A DNA stretch of 6,183 nt from Nitriliruptoraceae bacterium (lineage in GTDB: Bacteria; Actinomycetota; Nitriliruptoria; Nitriliruptorales; Nitriliruptoraceae): positions 1-6,183 of the forward strand of contig SLLJ01000430.1 of NCBI GenBank assembly GCA_007134165.1, written 5' to 3'. A model generated the notes under the pieces. That model was given only the letters and a program-made list of their open reading frames with translations. It was not told the DNA's origin and did not search any database. Of the stretch, positions 1-4,859 are shown in pieces; the stretch's first letter is position 1, and each line of letters opens with the position of its first letter. A program made the position numbers and the translations under genes.

Positions 1-41
1 CGCGAGGCGGGGGTCGGTCGCCGCCGCGAGGTGACGGGCGC

Positions 42-1418
42 TCAGTGCCGCACGAGGCGCTCGGCCAGGCTGCGACCCGACGGCGCCTGGCCGCGCTGCG
101 CGCTGCGCTCGTCGAGTCGGGCCAGTGCCACCTGCAGGTAGCGCGCGCCCAGCCACCGCAGGGGTTCGGGCTCCCAGCGTCGCGGCCGGTGACCGACCAG
201 GGGCAGGTCGCGGTAGGGGGTGTCGCCGTGCACGACCAGGTCGGCCAGCACCCGGCCGGCCAGGTTGGTGGCCAGCACCCCCTGACCGGTGTAGCCGTAG
301 GCCGCGCCGATGCCAGTCGCCGGATCGTGTTCGAAGGAGGGCATCCAGTCGCGGGGCATCCCCAGGGGCCCGCCCCAGGCGTGGCTGAATCCCACGCCGG
401 CAAGCGCCGGGAACCACTCGAGCAGTTGCTGGCGCAGCCCCGCATGGGTGCGTTCGTGGTGGTCGTAGCGGTCGGCGATGCGCGAGCCGAAGTGGTAGGG
501 GGCGCCGCGACCACCGAACAGGATCCGGCCGTCCACCGTCCGCGACAGGTAGTCCACGGTGTAGCGGTGGGAGGCCACCAACTCGTGGCCCTGCCAGCCG
601 ATCTGCGCCCAGCGTTCGTCGTCGATCGGCTCGGTGAGCACCACCAGCGAGTACACCGGCAGCACCCGGCGCTCGAACCCGGGCAGCCCCGAGGTCCAGG
701 CTTCGGTGGCGAGCACGACCGCGTCGGCGGACACCGTGCCGGTGGGGGTGACCACGGTGGGCCGCGCCGGCCCCCGGCGCGGGGTGAGGTCGACCACCGG
801 GGTGTGCTCGACGATCGTCCCGCCGTGCGTCTCCACACTGCGGGCCAGGCCCCGCACCAGATGCCCGGGGTGGATCGCCGCCGAGTACGGCTCGAACAGC
901 GCACCCCGCGCGTCGTCGATGCGCACGCGCCGGGCCAGCGCGTCGGCGTCGAGCAGTTCGAGTCCGTCGGCGAGGCCGAGCCGATCGAGCACCTCCAGGC
1001 TGTGCTCCATCGCCGGCACTTCGTGCGGGCCGCGGGCCACCCGCAGGTTGCCGCCGCGGCGCAGCCGGGCGTCGATGCCGTCCTCGACCAGCGTGGACTG
1101 CACCTCGTCGAGGGCCTCACGCATCGCGAGGATCGTGGCACGGGCCACCTCCGGCGAGGTCCTCCGGGCGAGCTCGCCCGCACTCACCCCGAGACCGGCG
1201 GTCAGCCAGGCGCCGTTGCGTCCCGACGCGCCGAAGCCGGCGGTGCGTGCCTCGATGACGAGCACCGAACGCGCCGGGTCGCGGCGCAGCACCTCGCGGG
1301 CGGTCCACAGGCCGGTCAACCCGGCGCCGACCACGGCCACGTCCACCGTGCAGGATCCATCGAGGGTGGGGCGGCGGATCCCGTCCTCGGCGTCTTCGAG
1401 CCAGAAGCTCACGCTCAT
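42..1418 (-). CDS. FAD-dependent oxidoreductase, DAO/PuuB-like family
   Basis: Predicted 458-residue cytosolic flavoprotein that would oxidise an amine or amino acid, releasing an aldehyde or keto product. Seen: an N-terminal Rossmann motif GAGLTG at residues 31-36, an acidic residue ending beta-2 (Glu56, in VLVIEAR), then GFGASGRNGAW at 61-71, a signature of PuuB-like gamma-glutamylputrescine oxidases. Near the C-terminus GYTGQG (375-380) followed by LAGRVLADL is the usual FAD-contacting end of DAO enzymes. No signal peptide or membrane segment is evident. The ATG at 1418 is chosen because GAGG lies 7 nt upstream and the family's N-terminus (a Trp-Leu shortly before the Rossmann fold) fits. 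An upstream ATG at 1517 would add 33 Arg/Gly-rich residues, has no ribosome binding site, and would read through a perfect inverted repeat. It is transcribed away from the dehydrogenase operon and is paralogous to the partial gene at 6010. The substrate is uncertain: glutamylputrescine, a free diamine, or another amine or amino acid; no glutamylputrescine synthetase is nearby. Confidence 0.9.
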   Translation of the reverse strand: MSVSFWLEDAEDGIRRPTLDGSCTVDVAVVGAGLTGLWTAREVLRRDPARSVLVIEARTAGFGASGRNGAWLTAGLGVSAGELARRTSPEVARATILAMREALDEVQSTLVEDGIDARLRRGGNLRVARGPHEVPAMEHSLEVLDRLGLADGLELLDADALARRVRIDDARGALFEPYSAAIHPGHLVRGLARSVETHGGTIVEHTPVVDLTPRRGPARPTVVTPTGTVSADAVVLATEAWTSGLPGFERRVLPVYSLVVLTEPIDDERWAQIGWQGHELVASHRYTVDYLSRTVDGRILFGGRGAPYHFGSRIADRYDHHERTHAGLRQQLLEWFPALAGVGFSHAWGGPLGMPRDWMPSFEHDPATGIGAAYGYTGQGVLATNLAGRVLADLVVHGDTPYRDLPLVGHRPRRWEPEPLRWLGARYLQVALARLDERSAQRGQAPSGRSLAERLVRH

Positions 1419-1425
1419 GTCACCG

Positions 1426-1429
1426 CCTC
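1426..1429 (-). promoter_or_regulatory. Ribosome binding site deciding the start at 1418
   Basis: On the minus strand GAGG lies 7 nt before the ATG at 1416-1418. A second GAGGG sits a few bases further upstream (1431-1435). The alternative upstream ATG at 1515-1517 has no comparable site, which supports the shorter protein. Confidence 0.6.
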
Positions 1430-1443
1430 GCCCTCGTGGCGCC

Positions 1444-1464
1444 GGTCCGTGGTCGCCACGGACC
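1444..1464. promoter_or_regulatory. Perfect 9-bp inverted repeat, candidate operator or 5' leader hairpin
   Basis: The arms GGTCCGTGG (1444-1452) and CCACGGACC (1456-1464) are exact reverse complements around a TCG centre. The element ends 26 bp before the oxidoreductase start at 1418. If the gene is transcribed from near 1479, it would lie in the leader RNA as a stable hairpin; as DNA it looks like a dimeric repressor site. No T-run follows in either direction, so a terminator is unlikely. The regulator is unknown. Confidence 0.5.
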
Positions 1465-1485
1465 CAGGTCGGCGAAGCGACGCGG

Positions 1486-1491
1486 AGCCTA
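1486..1491 (-). promoter_or_regulatory. Weak candidate -10 element for the minus-strand oxidoreductase
   Basis: Minus-strand TAGGCT matches the loose actinobacterial TANNNT pattern. It would place a transcription start near 1479, giving a leader of about 60 nt containing the 1444-1464 dyad. There is no good -35 at normal spacing: a TTGGAT occurs 24 bp upstream, which is too far. The call is tentative. Confidence 0.2.
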
Positions 1492-1600
1492 CGCACCCGC
1501 GCGACCTCGGTGTGCATCCAAGACCGTCGACGTCGTGAGCGCTGGCGCGAGCAGCAGCCGGGGTGACCCGCGACTGCGCGCCGGGTCGCTTCTGCCCTGA

Positions 1601-1670
1601 GGCCCCGGTCACCCCTGGCCGCCCCCGGTCACCCTTGGCCGCCCCCGGTCACCCCTGGCCGCCCCCGGTC
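1601..1670. repeat. 20-bp tandem direct repeat array, about 3.5 copies
   Basis: The unit GCCCCCGGTCACCCCTGGCC occurs at 1601-1620 (one mismatch at the second base), 1621-1640 (one C-to-T change, CCTT for CCCT) and 1641-1660 (exact), then as a 10-bp half copy at 1661-1670. Each full copy has a GGTCACC core, an odd-length palindrome of the form GGTNACC (1607-1613, 1627-1633, 1647-1653). A further core in the other sense, GGTGACC, lies at 1562-1568. The 20-bp period is close to two helical turns, so proteins bound to successive units would face roughly the same side of the DNA. There are no spacers and no coding sense. It may be an array of regulator sites or simply slippage-generated repeats. 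Confidence 0.85.
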
Positions 1671-1717
1671 AGTTGGCCTCCGTGCTCGTGTGCTCTTTGG
1701 ACCTCTGACCGGCATTC

Positions 1718-1737
1718 GGGTGGCGTCGGGTGGCGTC
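1718..1737. repeat. Tandem duplication of a 10-mer
   Basis: GGGTGGCGTC is repeated twice head to tail (1718-1727 and 1728-1737). It lies between the 20-bp array and the presumed dehydrogenase promoter. Its period is about one helical turn. No function can be assigned. Confidence 0.7.
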
Positions 1738-1779
1738 GGCGACCGCGGCTCTGAGGCCCGCTACGACCACCTGTCGAGC

Positions 1780-1785
1780 TAGAGT
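1780..1785 (+). promoter_or_regulatory. Weak candidate -10 element for the dehydrogenase operon
   Basis: TAGAGT fits the TANNNT pattern of actinobacterial -10 boxes and stands out in very GC-rich surroundings. It would give a start near 1792 and a leader of about 130 nt containing both hairpins at 1855-1904. No recognisable TTGACA-like -35 lies 16-19 bp upstream. If real, the promoter would need an activator or an alternative sigma factor. Confidence 0.22.
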
Positions 1786-1854
1786 GCTGCGATCCGCCGC
1801 GGTGGGCGGTGGGAGATGACGACCGCGCCGGGTCCGTGCCGGGCTCGCGTGCGT

Positions 1855-1873
1855 GCGGTCCGCCCCGGACCGC
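1855..1873. promoter_or_regulatory. Inverted repeat 1 upstream of the dehydrogenase gene
   Basis: Arms GCGGTCCG (1855-1862) and CGGACCGC (1866-1873) are exact reverse complements around CCC. In DNA this is a compact dyad; in RNA it is an 8-bp hairpin. It contains the same GGTCCG/CGGACC half-sites as the dyad upstream of the divergent oxidoreductase gene, but with a shorter centre. Confidence 0.5.
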
Positions 1874-1884
1874 GAGCGACGACG

Positions 1885-1904
1885 GCCGCCGGCTGACCGG
1901 CGGC
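1885..1904 (+). promoter_or_regulatory. All-GC leader hairpin abutting the ribosome binding site
   Basis: Arms GCCGCCGG (1885-1892) and CCGGCGGC (1897-1904) pair perfectly around a CTGA loop. The stem ends at the base before the GGGAGGA ribosome binding site (1905-1911), so it could influence ribosome access without masking the site itself. There is no T-run, so it is not a simple terminator. Confidence 0.5.
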
Positions 1905-1911
1905 GGGAGGA
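1905..1911 (+). promoter_or_regulatory. Ribosome binding site of the aldehyde dehydrogenase gene
   Basis: GGGAGGA lies 10 nt before the ATG at 1922, slightly long spacing. The nearest upstream in-frame start, a GTG at 1853, would put the hairpins inside the coding region and lacks family similarity. Confidence 0.6.
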
Positions 1912-1921
1912 CAGACCGGGT

Positions 1922-3370
1922 ATGCGTCACGCGAGCAACCTCATCGCCGGTGAACTGCAGCCGGCCGCCGACGGGCAGACCACCGAGCTGGTGGACCCGG
2001 CGACCGGGCAGGTCTTCGCGACCGCGCCGCTGTCGGGCGCCGCGGACGTGGACGCGGCCTGCCGGGCGGCGGCTTCGGCGTTCGAGACCTGGCGGGATGC
2101 GACGCCCGCCGACCGCAGCCGCGCCATGTTGCGCATCGCGGATGCGCTCGAGGCCCGCGGTGAGGAGATCGTGCGCATCGAGTGCGAGAACACCGGCAAG
2201 CCCTTCACCCTGACCATGGAGGACGAGCTGACCGCCATGGTCGATCAGATCCGCTTCTTCGCGGGCGCCGCGCGGGTGTTGGAGGGCCGGTCCGCGGGGG
2301 AGTACCTCGCCGGTCACACCTCGATGATCCGCCGCGAGCCGATCGGGGTCTGCGCCCAGGTCACCCCGTGGAACTACCCGATGATGATGGCGGTGTGGAA
2401 GTGGGCGCCGGCGCTGGCCGCGGGCAACACCGTGGTGCTCAAGCCCTCGGACACCACCCCGCTGTCCACGGTGTTCATGGCCGAGGTCATGAGCGAGTTC
2501 CTGCCGCCCGGCGTGATCAACGTGGTCTGCGGCGACCGGGACACCGGCCGGGGTCTGGTCACCCACGAGATCCCGCAGCTGGTGTCGGTCACCGGGTCGG
2601 TGCGCGCGGGCATGGAGGTCGCCGAGTCGGTCGCCCACGACCTCAAGCGGGTGCACCTCGAACTCGGCGGCAAGGCGCCGTGCATCGTGTTCGAGGACGC
2701 CGATATCGAGGCGGCCGCCGAGGGTCTGGCCGGTGCGGGCTACTTCAACGCCGGGCAGGACTGCACCGCCGCCACCCGGGTGCTCGCGGCGCCGGCGATC
2801 TACGACAACCTGGTTGCCGCGCTGGCCGAGCAGGCCCGCGCCACCTCGACCGGGGCGCCGTTCGACGCGGAGGGCAACCCGGTCGCCGACGAGGCCGACT
2901 ACGGCCCGCTCAACAACGTCAACCAGCACCAGCGGGTGGCCGGCCTGCTCGAACGCCGGCCCGGACACGCCGAGGTGGTGGCCGGCGGCAGCCCGATGGT
3001 GCGCGACGGCTTCTTCTTCGAACCCACCGTGGTCGCGGGCCTGCGCCAGGACGACGAGATGAGCCAGTCCGAGATCTTCGGTCCGGTGCTCACCGTGCAG
3101 CCCTTCGCCGACGAGTCGGAGGCGTTGCGCTGGGCCAACGGGGTGAAGTACGGGTTGGCCTCCAGCGTCTGGACCCGGGACCACGGCCGCGCCCTGCGTG
3201 TCGCCCGGGGCCTCGACTTCGGAGCGGTGTGGATCAACACCCACATCCCGACCGTCGCCGAGATGCCCCACGGGGGGTTCAAGCACTCGGGCTACGGCAA
3301 GGACCTGTCGATGTACAGCCTCGAGGACTACACCCGCATCAAGCACGTGATGAGCAACATCGAGGCCTGA
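1922..3370 (+). CDS. patD: Gamma-aminobutyraldehyde dehydrogenase (PatD-like)
   Basis: A 482-residue NAD-dependent aldehyde dehydrogenase predicted to oxidise 4-aminobutanal (1-pyrroline) to GABA in putrescine catabolism. Seen: TPWNYP with catalytic Asn151, VLKPS with Lys174, cofactor-loop TGS at 224-226, general base Glu247 in LELGGK, nucleophile Cys281 in NAGQDCTAA, EIFGP at 384-388 and GYGKD at 457-461 followed by SMYSLEDYT. From memory of E. coli PatD/YdcW (474 residues), the segments AGEYL.GHTSMIRR, FNAGQDCTAA and GYGKD.S.Y.LEDYT match it closely, and the catalytic Glu and Cys fall within one residue of the same positions. This is better than a generic aldehyde dehydrogenase match. The ATG at 1922 begins the conserved N-terminus. 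It is the first gene of the plus-strand set, 121 bp before the aminotransferase. Related 3-aminopropanal or betaine-aldehyde activity cannot be excluded. Confidence 0.92.
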   Translation: MRHASNLIAGELQPAADGQTTELVDPATGQVFATAPLSGAADVDAACRAAASAFETWRDATPADRSRAMLRIADALEARGEEIVRIECENTGKPFTLTMEDELTAMVDQIRFFAGAARVLEGRSAGEYLAGHTSMIRREPIGVCAQVTPWNYPMMMAVWKWAPALAAGNTVVLKPSDTTPLSTVFMAEVMSEFLPPGVINVVCGDRDTGRGLVTHEIPQLVSVTGSVRAGMEVAESVAHDLKRVHLELGGKAPCIVFEDADIEAAAEGLAGAGYFNAGQDCTAATRVLAAPAIYDNLVAALAEQARATSTGAPFDAEGNPVADEADYGPLNNVNQHQRVAGLLERRPGHAEVVAGGSPMVRDGFFFEPTVVAGLRQDDEMSQSEIFGPVLTVQPFADESEALRWANGVKYGLASSVWTRDHGRALRVARGLDFGAVWINTHIPTVAEMPHGGFKHSGYGKDLSMYSLEDYTRIKHVMSNIEA

Positions 3371-3377
3371 GTCTCGG

Positions 3378-3393
3378 GCCACGGCAACGAAAC
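3378..3393 (+). promoter_or_regulatory. Possible GlnR-like half box before the aminotransferase gene
   Basis: GCCAC-n6-GAAAC fits the GTNAC-n6-GAAAC half of the actinobacterial nitrogen-regulator (GlnR) box with one mismatch. The second half of the box at the expected n6 spacing is poor (GACAT, then TTCGT). Nitrogen control would suit an ammonium-releasing pathway, but one degenerate half-site is weak evidence. Confidence 0.22.
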
Positions 3394-3420
3394 GTGACCG
3401 ACATGGAAGCTTCGTAACCT

Positions 3421-3451
3421 CCCCACCCTGGGGCCGGTCGGTGCGCCGACC
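3421..3451. promoter_or_regulatory. Two adjacent inverted repeats between the dehydrogenase and aminotransferase genes
   Basis: CCCCA/TGGGG (3421-3425 and 3429-3433, 3-nt centre) is followed by GGTCGG/CCGACC (3436-3441 and 3446-3451, 4-nt centre). There is no T-run, so a classic rho-independent terminator is not supported. They could weaken read-through, act as an RNA processing or stability element, or form an operator for internal control of the aminotransferase-Ald-oxidase genes. Confidence 0.4.
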
Positions 3452-3478
3452 CCGCGAACGGGCCGCTCACGGCGGCGC

Positions 3479-3484
3479 AAAGGA
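3479..3484 (+). promoter_or_regulatory. Ribosome binding site deciding the aminotransferase start
   Basis: AAAGGA lies 7 nt before the ATG at 3492. The in-frame GTG at 3441 falls inside the GGTCGG/CCGACC inverted repeat and would add a 17-residue Arg-rich extension not expected in the family, so 3492 is preferred. Confidence 0.6.
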
Positions 3485-3491
3485 TGTCGAC

Positions 3492-4859
3492 ATGTCCCAG
3501 GCACAGCTGTCGGACGGGAACCTGTGGCTGCACTTCACCCGCACCTCCGACTTCGTCACCGAACACCCCACCGTGCCGGTGCTGGTCGGCGGCGAGGGCG
3601 TCTACGTCGAGGATGCGACCGGCAAGCGCTACCTCGACGGCCTCTCGGCGCTGTTCTGCGCGCAGCTGGGCTACGGCCGCCAGGAACTGATCGACGCCGC
3701 CACCGAGCAGCTGGCCCGGCTGCCGTTCGCCACCAACTGGGCGTGGGCGCACCAGCCCGCCATCGACCTCGCCCACGCGCTGGCCGAGCGGTTCCCCGGC
3801 GACATCGACCACTTCTTCTTCGTCAACTCCGGCTCGGAGGCGGTGGAGTCGGCGATGAAGCTCGCGATGCAGTACCACCAGCTGCGCGGCGAGCACCGCT
3901 TCAAGTTCATCTCGCGCAACTACGCCTACCACGGCACGACCTTCGGCGCGCTGGGCATGACCGGGCTGGCGGGCCTGCGCCAGATGTTCGAGCCGCTGCG
4001 CCCGGGCCACTTCCACGTGCCCAACACCAACGAGTACCGCTGCTCGGCCTCACGCGCCTGCCCCCCCTGCGACCTGGCCTGCGCCCGGTCCATCGAGCAG
4101 GTCGTCATGGCTGAGGGTCCCGAGACCATCGCCGCGGTGTTCGTCGAACCCGTGCAGAACGCCGGCGGCTGCTTCACCCCGCCCGAGGGCTACCTCGACG
4201 AGGTCCGTCGCATCTGTGACGAGCATGGGATCCTGATGGTCTCCGACGAGGTGATCTGCGCCTTCGGCCGGCTCGGGACCTGGACCGGCGCGGAGCGCTA
4301 CGGCTACCTGCCCGACATCATCACCTTCGCCAAGGGCGTCACCGCCGCCTACCAGCCGCTGGGAGGCTTGGGCTTCCGCTCCCACATCGCCGAGCTGCTC
4401 GGCCAGGACCGCACCTCGATGTACCTGCACGGCTCGACCTGGGGCGGGCACCCGGTGGCCGCCGCCGTGGCGCTGGCCAACATCGAGGTGTTCGAGAAGG
4501 ACGGGGTGCTCGACAACGTCAATGCCAACGGTCCGTGGTTCGGCGAGCAGCTGTGGGGGCTGCACGCCAAGCACGACATCGTGGGCGACGTGCGCGGCAC
4601 CGGCTACTTCTGGGCGCTGGAGCTGGTCAAGGACCGCGACAACAAGGTCGGCTTCGATGACGACGAGACCGAGCGGTTGCTGCGCGGCTTCCTGTCCACC
4701 CGGCTGCTCGAGCTCGGCCTGATCTGCCGGGCCGATGACCGCGACGAGCCGGTCATCCAGCTCTCCCCACCGCTGGTCGCCACCCGTGAGGAGCTCGGCC
4801 AGATCGTGACGATCCTCGACCAGGTGCTGGGCGAGGCGACGGTGGAGATGCAGCGATGA
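3492..4859 (+). CDS. Class III PLP-dependent aminotransferase (omega-amino acid/diamine:pyruvate type)
   Basis: A 455-residue cytosolic fold-type I, class III aminotransferase. Seen: N-terminal GEGVYVEDATGKRYLDGLS, the phosphate-binding SGSE (113-116), YAYHG (144-148) whose aromatic residue stacks on PLP, Asp252 in DEVICAFGR contacting the pyridine nitrogen, and Schiff-base Lys281 in FAKG, 29 residues later as usual. All catalytic elements are intact and the length is normal. A cysteine-rich loop (Cys184, 190, 193, 197) is distinctive. Relatives use amines or omega-amino acids (putrescine, beta-alanine, GABA, taurine) with pyruvate as acceptor. The alanine dehydrogenase gene overlapping its stop codon favours pyruvate, and the upstream aminobutyraldehyde dehydrogenase favours putrescine or a similar diamine as donor; both are inferences. 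GABA or beta-alanine transamination remain alternatives. It overlaps the next gene by 4 nt (ATGA). Confidence 0.9.
   Translation: MSQAQLSDGNLWLHFTRTSDFVTEHPTVPVLVGGEGVYVEDATGKRYLDGLSALFCAQLGYGRQELIDAATEQLARLPFATNWAWAHQPAIDLAHALAERFPGDIDHFFFVNSGSEAVESAMKLAMQYHQLRGEHRFKFISRNYAYHGTTFGALGMTGLAGLRQMFEPLRPGHFHVPNTNEYRCSASRACPPCDLACARSIEQVVMAEGPETIAAVFVEPVQNAGGCFTPPEGYLDEVRRICDEHGILMVSDEVICAFGRLGTWTGAERYGYLPDIITFAKGVTAAYQPLGGLGFRSHIAELLGQDRTSMYLHGSTWGGHPVAAAVALANIEVFEKDGVLDNVNANGPWFGEQLWGLHAKHDIVGDVRGTGYFWALELVKDRDNKVGFDDDETERLLRGFLSTRLLELGLICRADDRDEPVIQLSPPLVATREELGQIVTILDQVLGEATVEMQR

Larger units (their letters stand above)
1419..1921. other. Divergent intergenic control region
   Basis: This 503-bp gap separates the minus-strand oxidoreductase from the plus-strand dehydrogenase operon, so it must hold both promoters. 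I see no convincing protein-coding gene in it. Going left to right it contains a perfect 9-bp inverted repeat (1444-1464), overlapping palindromes around CGTCGACG (1525-1535), a GGTGACC core (1562-1568), the 20-bp tandem array (1601-1670), a duplicated 10-mer (1718-1737), a weak -10-like hexamer (1780-1785) and two hairpins just before the dehydrogenase ribosome binding site. It is long for a compact operon and unusually rich in repeats, which suggests regulated divergent transcription. Confidence 0.7.

Noticed and set aside
1415..1517. N-terminal extension of the oxidoreductase to the ATG at 1517
   Set aside because: It lacks a ribosome binding site, encodes an Arg/Gly-rich stretch unlike the family, and crosses the inverted repeat at 1444-1464.
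45..1538. Long plus-strand open frame of about 497 codons opposite the oxidoreductase gene
   Set aside because: Its translation is rich in Arg, Gly, His and Pro with no family motif. It is the antisense shadow expected in high-GC DNA over a well-supported flavoprotein gene.
1560..1615. Hairpin from GGGGTGACC (1560-1568) pairing with GGTCACCCC (1607-1615)
   Set aside because: The 9-bp arms are exact but the 38-nt loop is large, and the match follows from shared GGTNACC cores. I treat them as repeated sites rather than one structure.
1601..1670. CRISPR array
   Set aside because: The 20-bp units are directly adjacent with no unique spacers, and no cas genes are nearby.
1601..1670. GlnR box array based on the recurring GTCAC
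   Set aside because: GTNAC sites recur every 20 bp rather than the 22 bp of a GlnR box, and no GAAAC-like elements lie between them.
1649..3382. Long minus-strand open frame of about 577 codons opposite the aldehyde dehydrogenase gene
   Set aside because: It is low-complexity His/Arg/Gly-rich antisense without motifs, while the plus strand encodes a complete dehydrogenase with all catalytic residues.
3421..3451. Rho-independent terminator between the dehydrogenase and aminotransferase genes
   Set aside because: The stems are short and neither is followed by a T-run on the plus strand.
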